From positions 1 to 40,825 of IMG/VR virus record IMGVR_UViG_3300044712_000677: a stretch of DNA of 40,825 nt. The stretch is one strand, 5' to 3'. The stretch comes from a virus. The notes beneath the pieces were generated by a model. It ran no database searches and had not been told where the DNA came from. It was given only the letters and a program-made list of their open reading frames with translations. Positions 30,192 through 38,351 of the stretch are shown here, in pieces. The position numbers and the translations under genes were made by a program. Each line of letters begins with the position of its first letter. Position 1 is the first letter of the stretch.

Positions 30192-30635
30192 ATGGCAATG
30201 GCAATAGCATATGAGAAGCTAACATCTACCTCTACGACCAAGGATTTCGCTCTTGGGACAAGAGTTGATGTAGCAGGTAATACCTACATTTATCTTGAAG
30301 GTGTTGCTTCAACGGCCCAATATGATTGGGTGACGTACAACGAGAGCTATGCAACAGCTCGATTGGTTCCAAATGCAGTTGGACCAGTAGCAATCGCTCA
30401 GGCAGCGATTGTAGCAAGCAACTATGGCTGGTACCTGATTTCAGGTGTCGGTACAGGTAGTACCCAAACAGTAGCAGCCGACAAAGCTGTCTATGCGGTA
30501 ACTGCTGGAAAAGTTGATGATGCAGCAGTAACAGGTGATTTGGTGCTTGGCGCAGCGTCACAGACGACTGATGCAGGTGGAACTACAGCGACATTCAGTA
30601 TCGCTTACCCATTTGTAACAGATGTTCTTGGTTAA
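30192..30635 (+). CDS. capsid decoration-type protein
   Basis: 147 aa, beta-rich, Ala/Thr/Val-rich and without charge clusters. The pattern YIYLEGVASTAQYDWVTYNE, AIAQAAIVASNYGWYLISGV and KAVYAVTAGKVDDAAVTGDL recalls decoration or stabilisation proteins that follow coat genes (DUF2190-like). AAGGAGA site upstream. Likely fixed to the capsid surface. Confidence 0.65.
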   Translation: MAMAIAYEKLTSTSTTKDFALGTRVDVAGNTYIYLEGVASTAQYDWVTYNESYATARLVPNAVGPVAIAQAAIVASNYGWYLISGVGTGSTQTVAADKAVYAVTAGKVDDAAVTGDLVLGAASQTTDAGGTTATFSIAYPFVTDVLG

Positions 30636-30643
30636 TAGTTCAT

Positions 30644-30665
30644 CTAGCTCTCTGCGGAGGGCTAG
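30644..30665 (+). promoter_or_regulatory. hairpin before the 30727 gene
   Basis: CTAGCTCTC-TGCG-GAGGGCTAG, 9 bp with one T.G, no T run directly after it. Further AGCTCT/AGAGC repeats follow. A leader or RNA-processing hairpin. Confidence 0.5.
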
Positions 30666-30726
30666 AATGAGCCATTAAGCTCTAAAGAGCCAACAAGCTC
30701 TATAAAAAAACATTAAAGGAGGTATT

Positions 30727-30969
30727 ATGTCTGACTTAAAAGGATTCATACCCGCTATAAATACTGACATCACATCAGGTGGAGCGGTTTTCACAACTCT
30801 TGGAGCAGGTTCAACTTGCCCACAAATTTGTTTTGGTTCTGGGGTACCATCAATGACAGCACCACAAGGTTCTCTTTATTTGAGAACCGATGGCGCAGCA
30901 ACAACGACTCGTGCATACATAAATACAACTGGTGGAACAGTTTGGACAGGAATAACGACATCTGCTTAA
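30727..30969 (+). CDS. head-fibre-like small virion protein
   Basis: 80 aa with AAAGGAGGT upstream. Residues about 35-76 (GSGVPSMTAPQGSLYLRTDG; AYINTTGGTVWTGIT) form the beta motif seen in many short head-fibre or tail proteins of environmental phages. Structural accessory; precise place unknown. Confidence 0.7.
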   Translation: MSDLKGFIPAINTDITSGGAVFTTLGAGSTCPQICFGSGVPSMTAPQGSLYLRTDGAATTTRAYINTTGGTVWTGITTSA

Positions 30970-30993
30970 TCTAGGTGTTACTTTCAAGCAATT

Positions 30994-31015
30994 AAGAGGC
31001 GAAAGCCTCTTTTTT
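30994..31015 (+). terminator. intrinsic terminator after the capsid operon
   Basis: AAGAGGC-GAAA-GCCTCTT followed by T residues; directly before the glycosyltransferase promoter. Confidence 0.85.
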
Positions 31016-31021
31016 GCGTTT

Positions 31022-31030
31022 TGATATACT
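31022..31030 (+). promoter_or_regulatory. extended -10 promoter of the glycosyltransferase pair
   Basis: TGATATACT, 6 bases before the ATG at 31037. Confidence 0.65.
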
Positions 31031-31036
31031 TAGTGT

Positions 31037-31951
31037 ATGGAAAAAATAACTGCAATCGTATTTGCCCTTAATGAAGAGAAGAATATTCCCTCTTTAGTGG
31101 AAAATCTGAAAGATTTGGATGAAATTATCGTCGTAGACCATGAATCGACAGACAACACAGCAAAGATTGCCAAAAAATTAGGCTGTAAGGTCGTGAAACG
31201 CCCTGTACCGACTAGAACACCTACTCAGGAGGATGTTGATACCTTTACCCAGCGATATGGATTTGCACCTCACTTTAAAGCCAATGTTCCTATATTTGCC
31301 TGGGATAAAGAAGCAAATTCATCCTTAAAACTCGGAAAGAATGATTGGCACCTCTATATAGACTGTGATGAGAGAGTTTTATGGAATTTTAAAGACGTAC
31401 AATCTTCTCTTCCGTTTTTTGATGCTATTACCTGTCCTTTAGATAATGGAAGGATGGTAATTTCAACTATCAAACTATTTAGAAGGTCTAAAATGTGGTT
31501 TATGGGAATGACTCATTGTGCAGCTATGGGATTTGATATCAGAGTAAGGGAACCAAAAGGAATGGTAATTAAACATTCACAGGAATTTAAAGACTATAGA
31601 AATAATAATATAGAAATCATTGAATATGCCTATTATTTAGAACAGACAACCCATATGCTCTATTATTTAGCCAGAGAGTATGCAACGATAGGAGAATGGG
31701 AGAAATGTTTGAAATTCTCAAAACTATACGTAGGAGCACCGTATAAGAAATCAGATATTCCTTTAGTATATATAAATATGGCCTGGGCGAGCTGGGAGTT
31801 AGGACGAGAAGAAGAGGCGATGAATTATGCTCTTTTAGCTCAAAAAGCTGACCCAACCAGTAAACGAGTCTTTGATACTTTATTGGTTTTTTCTCCACCT
31901 TCTCAGAAAGATATGTATAGAAAGTTTAGAGAATTGGCTCCAAATCAATGA
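31037..31951 (+). CDS. GT2 family glycosyltransferase
   Basis: 304 aa. ITAIVFALNEEKNIPSLVEN, IIVVDHESTDNT (nucleotide-sugar site) and YIDCDER (metal-binding DxD-like) define a GT-A fold. The C-terminus is TPR-like (INMAWASWELGREEEAMNYA). About equally similar along its whole length to the next gene, so the pair arose by duplication. Overlaps it by ATGA. Substrate unknown; Thr-rich collagen-like fibres of this phage are candidates. Confidence 0.85.
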   Translation: MEKITAIVFALNEEKNIPSLVENLKDLDEIIVVDHESTDNTAKIAKKLGCKVVKRPVPTRTPTQEDVDTFTQRYGFAPHFKANVPIFAWDKEANSSLKLGKNDWHLYIDCDERVLWNFKDVQSSLPFFDAITCPLDNGRMVISTIKLFRRSKMWFMGMTHCAAMGFDIRVREPKGMVIKHSQEFKDYRNNNIEIIEYAYYLEQTTHMLYYLAREYATIGEWEKCLKFSKLYVGAPYKKSDIPLVYINMAWASWELGREEEAMNYALLAQKADPTSKRVFDTLLVFSPPSQKDMYRKFRELAPNQ

Positions 31952-32865
31952 AACAAAATATTACAGCCATCATATTTGCTTATAACGAAGAGAAAAACAT
32001 CCCCTCTTTAATGGAAAATCTCAAAGAAATGGATGAAGTTATTATCGTTGACCATGAATCAACCGATGGAACTGCCAAAGTGGCAAAGAAACTAGGCGCT
32101 ACGGTCATTACACGACCCGTAATCATGCAAACTCCGACAGAGAGAGATGTTAAATGGTTCAAAGAGCGGTATGGATATGAGCCAGAGTTTAAAGCAGGTG
32201 TTCCAGAGTGGTCATGGGAAGAAGAATGTAATACGTGTAAAGAGTTTGGAAGGAATGATTGGCAACTACATTTAGACTGTGATGAGAGAGTCATGTGGGA
32301 TTTTGATGAAATACAGTCTGCACTTCCATTTTTTCAGGCTATACGGTGTCCATTGGATAATGGAAGGATAGTTATTCCCACAATAAAACTATTTCGTAGA
32401 AGTAAGATGTGGTTTATTGGTATGACACACACAGCTCCAATGGGATATGGAGTTCTTCTGTATGAGCCAACTAAAATGCAGATTAAACACATCCAGGAAG
32501 TGAAAGAATATCGTAAGAAATATCTCGGACTTATAGAATTTGCCTATTTTCTTCATCAGGATACGAAAATGTGCTATTACTTAGCCCGTGAATATACCAA
32601 TAATGAACAATACGAAAAAGCGATTAAGTTTTTCATCATCTATCACAAAACAGCTTATAAAAAGGATGAAATAGCCTTGGCATATATGCACATGGCATGG
32701 TGTTACTGGAGATTGGGAAATGAAGAAGAATCCCTTAGGGTTGGTTTTCAAGCTATGAGATATAATCCACGGTCTAAGATGATATTTGATACCCTAACGA
32801 CTATAGTTAATCCATCAGATAGGGAAATGTATTTGAAATTTAAAGAATTAGCACCAAATCAATAA
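31948..32865 (+). CDS. GT2 family glycosyltransferase (paralogue)
   Basis: 305 aa, tandem duplicate of 31037: same ITAIIFAYNEEKNIPSLMEN start, VDHESTDGT, LDCDERVMWDF, and FRRSKMWFIGMTHTAPMG central block, and the same ending (FKELAPNQ). Catalytic residues conserved in both, suggesting two sugars or two acceptors. Coupled to the first by ATGA. Confidence 0.85.
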   Translation: MKQNITAIIFAYNEEKNIPSLMENLKEMDEVIIVDHESTDGTAKVAKKLGATVITRPVIMQTPTERDVKWFKERYGYEPEFKAGVPEWSWEEECNTCKEFGRNDWQLHLDCDERVMWDFDEIQSALPFFQAIRCPLDNGRIVIPTIKLFRRSKMWFIGMTHTAPMGYGVLLYEPTKMQIKHIQEVKEYRKKYLGLIEFAYFLHQDTKMCYYLAREYTNNEQYEKAIKFFIIYHKTAYKKDEIALAYMHMAWCYWRLGNEEESLRVGFQAMRYNPRSKMIFDTLTTIVNPSDREMYLKFKELAPNQ

Positions 32866-32869
32866 CGGG

Positions 32870-32878
32870 TGATATAAT
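32870..32878 (+). promoter_or_regulatory. extended -10 promoter before the 32895 gene
   Basis: TGATATAAT followed by AAGGAG and the ATG at 32895; a short leader with a ribosome site. Confidence 0.6.
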
Positions 32879-32894
32879 GAATTAAGGAGAAAAT

Positions 32895-33146
32895 ATGGCA
32901 TACGTTCACATCACCACAACAACACCAGTAAATATTACCGAAGGTAAAGTCCAAAGAGGAATTATTCAGGTAAATGCAGCCCTTACAGGAACTATCTCAG
33001 TATATGATTCAACAACAACTACAACCCCAGTTGTCGCAGTCATTACAAATCCAACAGTAGGCTCAGTATATGAATACTGGGATTTTGCAAATGGGATGAG
33101 AGTTGCAGCTTCTGGTACCTGCGACATAACCTGTTCAGCCCGCTAA
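32895..33146 (+). CDS. small beta-rich virion protein
   Basis: 83 aa, Thr/Val-rich (HITTTTPVNITEGKVQRGII; VYDSTTTTTPVVAVITNPTV). The pattern matches small beta-sandwich accessory proteins beside head genes. Many Thr residues could be sugar acceptors for the adjacent glycosyltransferases (inference). Confidence 0.65.
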   Translation: MAYVHITTTTPVNITEGKVQRGIIQVNAALTGTISVYDSTTTTTPVVAVITNPTVGSVYEYWDFANGMRVAASGTCDITCSAR

Positions 33147-33177
33147 TCTTTGATTTGATTAAAATAATCAATTATAG

Positions 33178-33183
33178 TATAAT
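33178..33183 (+). promoter_or_regulatory. -10 box of the HNH/AP2 gene
   Basis: TATAAT, 8 bases before the ATG at 33192; no ribosome site. Confidence 0.55.
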
Positions 33184-33191
33184 ACTTCTAT

Positions 33192-33698
33192 ATGAAGTAT
33201 ATTCCATTAACTAAAGAAAAGTTTTCAATAATTGATGATGAAGACTATGAGCGAGTAAATCAATATAAATGGTGTTTTTTACCTCAGAGAACTGGTTACG
33301 CAATTACATCAGAAAAATTGAATAATAAGAAAAAAATATATCTTCATAGATTTATATTAAATTATATCGGGAAAAAGACGATAGACCACATAAATCATGA
33401 TACCTTAGACAACAGAAAAGAAAATCTACGGATTGTAACTAATTCAATAAATCATAAAAATATAATTAGAAAGAAGATGCCTAAATCTGGATTTAGAGGA
33501 GTAAGAGAGCAAAAAAAATATAGTATTCATAATTCAAAAAAGGGATTTAGAGCTTGGTATGCTTCTTTAAGATTTAATAATAAAAGAATATATTTAGGAT
33601 GTTATTTTACTAAAGAAGAAGCAGCTTTAGCTTATAATAAAGGCGCTATTAAGTATTTTGGTAAAAATACTCAGTTAAATATGGTTAAATCATCCTAA
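33192..33698 (+). CDS. HNH homing endonuclease with AP2 DNA-binding domain
   Basis: 168 aa. HNH_3 core: IYLHRFILNYIGKKTIDHIN, HDTLDNRKENLRIVTNSINH; then an AP2-like domain: GFRGVREQKKY, FRAWYASLRFNNKRIYLGCY, FTKEEAALAYNKGAIKYFG. This architecture is a free-standing homing endonuclease. AT-richer than its neighbours and with its own promoter: an insertion between structural genes. Confidence 0.9.
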   Translation: MKYIPLTKEKFSIIDDEDYERVNQYKWCFLPQRTGYAITSEKLNNKKKIYLHRFILNYIGKKTIDHINHDTLDNRKENLRIVTNSINHKNIIRKKMPKSGFRGVREQKKYSIHNSKKGFRAWYASLRFNNKRIYLGCYFTKEEAALAYNKGAIKYFGKNTQLNMVKSS

Positions 33699-33708
33699 TT
33701 CTCTAAAA

Positions 33709-33717
33709 TGCTATAAT
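33709..33717 (+). promoter_or_regulatory. extended -10 promoter, copy of the scaffold promoter
   Basis: TGCTATAAT in AAAATGCTATAATAC context, then AAGGAGATTTA before the ATG at 33741, closely matching 28140-28172. Confidence 0.65.
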
Positions 33718-33740
33718 ACTTCTATAAGGAGATTTACCCT

Positions 33741-33917
33741 ATGGTATTATCACAAGACGATTGTTCAGTAATCATAAAGATTCTGGACCAACTCAATTAC
33801 AAATTAGATGAAGCGAAGAAAGTTCTCGCCATCAGAGAAATTCTACAATCCTCAATAGATGGAAAAGAAGATATTTCCATTGCCAATAAAGAAGGCAAAG
33901 TTAAGGAGGCAAAATGA
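33741..33917 (+). CDS. 58-aa helical protein
   Basis: ATG at 33741 with AAGGAG; TGA overlaps the next ATG. Helical and charged (SVIIKILDQLNYKLDEAKKV; LAIREILQSSIDGKEDISI). First gene of a coupled set of five (33741-35460). Unknown function, possibly virion assembly. Confidence 0.65.
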   Translation: MVLSQDDCSVIIKILDQLNYKLDEAKKVLAIREILQSSIDGKEDISIANKEGKVKEAK

Positions 33918-34504
33918 GCGCACTATCTGGAGAAGCATGGCATAAAGAGCAACGCCGACGGTCACAGGACCTAATTCGGGTTCAAAATCCCACAGACTCA
34001 GACTATGTTTTGGTCTGGGATGACCAGAAATTCATCATTCCAAGTCAATCAACTGATAAAGGGTGGGGAAAAGGTATGAGAGTCATGCCTCGTTACCTAG
34101 CTCAGAAGTTCACAAAAGATATTGTGGATAAAATGTTGATAGATAAGTTTGATAAGACTCTTGAGGAGAGAAAAGCCAAACTCCAAAACAGAGGAGATGT
34201 AGACCCAACGTATAATGCGAACATTCAGCTTCAGTATCAGGGTCGGACAGACGATACAAAGACCCGTGAACCATTAGAAGATATGGTGTGGATGGGTGTA
34301 GAAGAGGAATTTGGAGTGGATTCAGACTTTGTAGAGATTAAACCAGATGCTCCAATGGCTATTGTAGACCCATTTGAGAGATTAAAGGATAAAAAATACA
34401 AACCTGAAGGATTGGTGACTCCTGAGATGTTAAAAGAAGAAGTAAAAGAGGAGCCGAAGGTTGAAACTAAACCTAAATACATTCCGAAGGAGAAGAGAGT
34501 ATGA
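33914..34504 (+). CDS. hypothetical late protein
   Basis: 196 aa. N-terminal basic helix (WHKEQRRRSQDLIRVQNP), a compact centre (DSDYVLVWDDQKFIIPS; KGMRVMPRYLAQKFTKDIVD) and an acidic/basic disordered tail (EVKEEPKVETKPKYIPKEKR). Family resembles uncharacterised proteins of head-region gene clusters in environmental phages. ATGA overlaps at both ends. Confidence 0.65.
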   Translation: MSALSGEAWHKEQRRRSQDLIRVQNPTDSDYVLVWDDQKFIIPSQSTDKGWGKGMRVMPRYLAQKFTKDIVDKMLIDKFDKTLEERKAKLQNRGDVDPTYNANIQLQYQGRTDDTKTREPLEDMVWMGVEEEFGVDSDFVEIKPDAPMAIVDPFERLKDKKYKPEGLVTPEMLKEEVKEEPKVETKPKYIPKEKRV

Positions 34505-34713
34505 CCCTAAAAGAATACATCTCAAGCATATTTGATTACCGTATTAAAGATGGTGACGGTGGGTGGGATGAAGCAGTGCAAATGCTTGCAAAAACAGGTC
34601 TTTGGTCAATATCAGGTTCTCCAAGAAAATTTGAAAAGATTATTCTTGAATTATGTAAACGGATAGAAAGGCTGGAACATGAAAGAGGAACCGACGGAAC
34701 GAAGACTGTATAA
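34501..34713 (+). CDS. 70-aa helical late protein
   Basis: ATGA-coupled to the previous gene. Helical throughout (LKEYISSIFDYRIKDGDGGW; FEKIILELCKRIERLEHERG), with a C-terminal coiled-coil-like segment. Unknown. Confidence 0.6.
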   Translation: MTLKEYISSIFDYRIKDGDGGWDEAVQMLAKTGLWSISGSPRKFEKIILELCKRIERLEHERGTDGTKTV

Positions 34714-34924
34714 CCCATCTCTTAAAGATTTTTCCTATGAATGGCTGGATGAATCAGATACTCCTCATATGCTTACTTTACGCTCTATGGAGATTACGAC
34801 CCTTCCGATAAATCAGGCTGATTTCATGCTCAAACACCTCATAGACTACCTCATTGTAACTGAAGGAGTAAAAGAGAACTGGGATGCTGACAGAGAAGTG
34901 TGGAAAGGAAAGATACTAGTATGA
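34679..34924 (+). CDS. 81-aa acidic late protein
   Basis: Overlaps the previous gene by 35 bases in a different frame and the next by ATGA. Acidic, mixed fold (SYEWLDESDTPHMLTLRSME; ADFMLKHLIDYLIVTEGVKE). Its size and role recall small tail-assembly or chaperone-like proteins, but nothing specific is recognised. Confidence 0.6.
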   Translation: MKEEPTERRLYNPSLKDFSYEWLDESDTPHMLTLRSMEITTLPINQADFMLKHLIDYLIVTEGVKENWDADREVWKGKILV

Positions 34925-35460
34925 TAAATCAAGGCACTGTAGAGGGTATAAAACGGTCTTTTGAGGACTCAGTGGCACAACTGATTATCTTACTGCGTGA
35001 ATCAGATGAAATAGAAGTAAGAATGAAGAATATTGATAGGACTTCCGAGATTATCCGACAGAAGGAAGACAATATTATCCAACGGGAAATAAAAATAAGT
35101 GATTCCCTAAAAGATATAGAGAGACAAAAATCCATCATTGGAGACTCAATTAATAGAAGTAACAAACGGATAGCAGAGTTAGCTGATATAGAGAAATCCA
35201 TGGAAGAGAAAAGACAAGCGTTGAGAGATGAAACCATGGAAGTAGATAAGAAGAAGTTTGAACTCAATAAACTGGAAGAAAAGAAGAAAGAACTTGATAT
35301 AAGAGAGTCAGAAGTCGAGACAAAACGGAAAGAACTCTTCCAAAAAGAATCCGACCTTCAAAAAGAAGTCCTTCTTATGAGGGAAAAGAAAGAACGGTTA
35401 GATGCTATGGAGATTGAACTGACCAAAGAGAAGGAACGGATTAAGAGTCTTCTTCGGTGA
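34921..35460 (+). CDS. long coiled-coil late protein
   Basis: 179 aa from the ATG at 34921 (ATGA coupling). Nearly one continuous coiled coil with Glu/Lys/Arg heptads (RQKEDNIIQREIKISDSLKD; EEKRQALRDETMEVDKKKFE). No globular domain. Possibly a rod-like structural or assembly protein. Confidence 0.7.
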   Translation: MINQGTVEGIKRSFEDSVAQLIILLRESDEIEVRMKNIDRTSEIIRQKEDNIIQREIKISDSLKDIERQKSIIGDSINRSNKRIAELADIEKSMEEKRQALRDETMEVDKKKFELNKLEEKKKELDIRESEVETKRKELFQKESDLQKEVLLMREKKERLDAMEIELTKEKERIKSLLR

Positions 35461-35466
35461 TATAAT
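35458..35466 (+). promoter_or_regulatory. extended -10 promoter of the fibre operon
   Basis: TGATATAAT, 6 bases before the ATG at 35473; begins in the stop codon of the preceding gene. Confidence 0.65.
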
Positions 35467-35472
35467 TAAAGG

Positions 35473-35766
35473 ATGACATCTTTCCCCCGTGAAGAAAATA
35501 GAGTTCCCGTAATAGGTGGAGTTTCCAGCCTCAATAAAACTACTCCCACCCCTATTGCTGTAGACCCTGTAACAAATGCTATTATCGCCGAAGTCTCCCA
35601 AGCTCTTCCAACGGCTACGTTAAATCCCTCAATGACCGTCTCATATAACGCAGCGGGTGATGTAGTTAAGATTGAAAAAGTAATCGGTGGAGTGACGTAT
35701 ACAAAAACATTAACACGAAGTGATAATACGGTAGCTTCAACGCTCCCGATTAGTGCTTGGTCATAA
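35473..35766 (+). CDS. small virion protein (fibre operon)
   Basis: 97 aa, leaderless. N-terminal basic/Pro region (FPREENRVPVIGGVSSLNKT), a PIAVDPVTNAIIAEV motif shared with the 103-aa protein at 38037 (RIPTLLGVDSISYVDPTTAA), and a beta tail ending LTRSDNTVASTLPISAWS. Probably the base or adaptor piece for the following fibre. Confidence 0.65.
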   Translation: MTSFPREENRVPVIGGVSSLNKTTPTPIAVDPVTNAIIAEVSQALPTATLNPSMTVSYNAAGDVVKIEKVIGGVTYTKTLTRSDNTVASTLPISAWS

Positions 35767-35767
35767 T

Positions 35768-36877
35768 ATGGCAGTAGTCGCAACAGGTGGTACAGAGACA
35801 ACTTCAGGGTTATATAAAATCCATACATTTACAGCAAGTGGAAGTTTTGTCGTCTCATCAGGTGGTGATGTTGACGCACTTATCGTCGGAGGTGGAGGAG
35901 CTGGTGGTGGAGGGAATGCAGGAGGTGGAGGCGCTGGTGAGTATAAATACATAACAGCTCACGCCGTAACAGCCCAAACCTATACTATAACCGTCGGCAC
36001 TGGTGGAACTGGTGTGTATATTAATAATGGAAATAATGGAAATGATTCAATCTTTGATTCGATAACTTCAGTTGGTGGCGGTGGTGGTGGGAGAGGAGAA
36101 ACATTTGGAAATGATAATGGAAAAGCTGGTGGGTCGGGTGGTGGTGCTGGAGGACTTTCTCCTTCAACAAATCCAGGAGGTGCTTCTACAGCCTCAGGTG
36201 GTGGATTAGGAAGCACTGGTGGAAGTCAAACATCGGGTGGTGGTGGAGGAGCAGGAGGTGCTGGAACTTCGACAGCATTTGCAACAACTGCTGGTAATGG
36301 TGGCCCTGGAGTACAAAATGACATATCAGGAACAAATCTTTATTACGCAGCAGGAGGTGGAGGAGCGTACACAACAGGTGGAACTGGTGGGTCTTCAATA
36401 GGTGGAAGAGGGGATGATTTTGGTTCAAATAATGGTACACAAGGAACTGATGGAACTGGTTCAGGTGGTGGTGGCGCTTCAGGTGGAACAAATATTGGAT
36501 ATGATGGTGGCGATGGTATTGTCATCATTCGTTATTTAATGGGTAGTCCTCCAAATACACCCACAAACTCAACACCTACAAACACTGCTACAAATATAAG
36601 CAGAAATCCAACATTAACCGCTTCAGCGTTTAGTGATGATGATTCAGGTGATACCCATGCCGCTTCCCAATGGCAGATATTTACAGATGCTGGACTTACA
36701 ACGAAAGTATGGGATAGTGGGGAAGATGCAACACATTTAACAAGTACTACCGTAAATACAACAAATGGAACGTTCTCAGGAGCTTTATCTGGAAAAACAA
36801 AACTCGGAGCATCAACAACATATTATTGGCATGTACGATATAAAGATAGTTCAGGTATGTGGTCGAATTATTCATGA
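35768..36877 (+). CDS. Gly-rich fibre protein with C-terminal Fn3-like domain
   Basis: 369 aa from the ATG at 35768; the 35753 ATG would overlap the previous gene. Residues about 20-240 are dominated by Gly (VDALIVGGGGAGGGGNAGGG; AGGAGTSTAFATTAGNGG), a class of phage adhesins whose Gly-rich motifs form a polyglycine sandwich. Residues about 260-369 (PPNTPTNSTPTNTATN; SQWQIFTDAGLTTKVWDSG; TTYYWHVRYKDSSGMWS) are an Fn3-like module. Likely receptor-binding. Confidence 0.75.
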   Translation: MAVVATGGTETTSGLYKIHTFTASGSFVVSSGGDVDALIVGGGGAGGGGNAGGGGAGEYKYITAHAVTAQTYTITVGTGGTGVYINNGNNGNDSIFDSITSVGGGGGGRGETFGNDNGKAGGSGGGAGGLSPSTNPGGASTASGGGLGSTGGSQTSGGGGGAGGAGTSTAFATTAGNGGPGVQNDISGTNLYYAAGGGGAYTTGGTGGSSIGGRGDDFGSNNGTQGTDGTGSGGGGASGGTNIGYDGGDGIVIIRYLMGSPPNTPTNSTPTNTATNISRNPTLTASAFSDDDSGDTHAASQWQIFTDAGLTTKVWDSGEDATHLTSTTVNTTNGTFSGALSGKTKLGASTTYYWHVRYKDSSGMWSNYS

Positions 36878-36914
36878 AATTTACAACAGTGTCACGATTT
36901 GAGGAGTTTATATT

Positions 36915-37391
36915 ATGGCTACGTCATTTACTACAATCCCTGCTTCAGTAATTAAAAACGCTGTTGATGTGCAGAGTCCATGGGATGTGGATTTACCAGA
37001 TGTCGCAGCAAAGCCTTCAACGATTGGAGTGATAGAAGAAGTTCCTACATTTAGTGCTATAGATGGCTCTATGTATGTAAATACATTGGATAATGATGTC
37101 TATTACCATTCTAATTCGACATGGTTTTCTACCAGAAAACAATCAATCGTAGTAGAAAGTACAGATTATACTCTTTTACCCTCTGACCAGATAGTTATAT
37201 TTACCGCTACAGCTACAGCAAATCTCCCTATTGCTACAGGGTCTGGTCAAACATATAGAATTATCTGTCGTGCAGGAACAACAACTATAGATGGAAACGT
37301 ATCTGAAACTATTAAAGGTGAAACGACACAAGTATTAACTGCGGGAGAAGATTTAATTATTACCGATACCGCATCGGGCATTTGGGAATAG
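36915..37391 (+). CDS. fibre-associated virion protein
   Basis: 158 aa behind GAGGAG. Beta-rich; SMYVNTLDNDVYYHSNSTWF near residues 50-70 and a C-terminal part (VVESTDYTLLPSDQIVIFTA; GNVSETIKGETTQVLTAGED) typical of small fibre-tip or head-fibre proteins. No enzymatic signature. Confidence 0.65.
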   Translation: MATSFTTIPASVIKNAVDVQSPWDVDLPDVAAKPSTIGVIEEVPTFSAIDGSMYVNTLDNDVYYHSNSTWFSTRKQSIVVESTDYTLLPSDQIVIFTATATANLPIATGSGQTYRIICRAGTTTIDGNVSETIKGETTQVLTAGEDLIITDTASGIWE

Positions 37392-37399
37392 GAGTATAT

Positions 37400-38014
37400 A
37401 TGAGCATTGTTAAATCAGTTTATGTTACAAACGCTGCTGACGCTGCTACGGCAACTGTAGAAGCACGTAAACAAACACCTACAGGGAATGCACTTAACGT
37501 TCAAATCGGATCTGGAGATATAATCTCAAACATCCCTGTAGTAATGGATTTTCTGAATCATCAAATACATGAGGGAGAAGTCCATCATGCTCTCTATAAC
37601 GGTGTGGGAATTGGAGCAGCGACAGTCAAATTCGGGATAACAGTATCTACCTATAATCCTACAGTATCATCTCCACACTTAACACTTGACGCAGAGGTAT
37701 ATAACGGTTCTGTTTTAGTGCTTCTCTATGAGACAGCAACATTTACAGGTGGTTCACTAATAACTAAATATAACAAGAATAGAAATAGTAATATTACTGA
37801 TGCAACAACAATCACCTCTGGAGTTACATCTACCGATGGGACGCTGATTGATGCGTTCTACGCAGGAGCAGGTAGTAAGAGTGGTGGTGGGGGTGGTATT
37901 CGTGATGAGTGGATACTTAAATCAAATACGATATACAGAGTTGATTTAATTGGTCAGGCTGCTGGAACAGACTGTTATCTTAACTTTGAATACTATGCTG
38001 ACTTAGGAGTATAA
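37400..38014 (+). CDS. conserved phage virion protein
   Basis: 204 aa from the ATG at 37400 (TAGGAG upstream). Motifs HEGEVHHALYNGVGIGAA, AGSKSGGGGGIRDEWILKSN and YRVDLIGQAAGTDCYLNFEY recur in an uncharacterised family beside tail-fibre genes of many environmental phages. Beta-sandwich-like, possibly a fibre-base or receptor-contact protein. Confidence 0.7.
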   Translation: MSIVKSVYVTNAADAATATVEARKQTPTGNALNVQIGSGDIISNIPVVMDFLNHQIHEGEVHHALYNGVGIGAATVKFGITVSTYNPTVSSPHLTLDAEVYNGSVLVLLYETATFTGGSLITKYNKNRNSNITDATTITSGVTSTDGTLIDAFYAGAGSKSGGGGGIRDEWILKSNTIYRVDLIGQAAGTDCYLNFEYYADLGV

Positions 38015-38021
38015 ATTCTGA

Positions 38022-38030
38022 TGTTATAAT
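38022..38030 (+). promoter_or_regulatory. extended -10 promoter before the 38037 gene
   Basis: TGTTATAAT, 6 bases before the ATG at 38037. Confidence 0.65.
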
Positions 38031-38036
38031 TAAACT

Positions 38037-38348
38037 ATGGCCGAACAAACAGCTAAACGAGACTCGAATAGAATACCAACTCTTCTTGGAGTAGACAGTA
38101 TTTCTTATGTGGACCCGACAACCGCAGCGGTTGACCCATCTACCCATAGAATATTTGTTGATTCTAAAGTAAGTATCAGTGGAATATCACTTCCTCAATT
38201 TGATTATGTTGCTATGGTCATCTCTCCAGCGACAACAGAGACCTACACCTTCAAAACTGGTGGCTCTGGTGGAACGACAGTAGCAACTATTGTTATCGTC
38301 TACACAGATTCTACACGGGCAGATATATCAACCGTTACAAAAACTTAA
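38037..38348 (+). CDS. small virion protein ahead of the collagen-like fibre
   Basis: 103 aa, leaderless. Its start (RDSNRIPTLLGVDSISYVDP) is similar to the 97-aa protein at 35473, so the two fibre operons look like duplicated sets of adaptor plus fibre. Beta-rich end (YTFKTGGSGGTTVATIVIVY). Likely a fibre adaptor. Confidence 0.65.
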   Translation: MAEQTAKRDSNRIPTLLGVDSISYVDPTTAAVDPSTHRIFVDSKVSISGISLPQFDYVAMVISPATTETYTFKTGGSGGTTVATIVIVYTDSTRADISTVTKT

Positions 38349-38351
38349 TCT

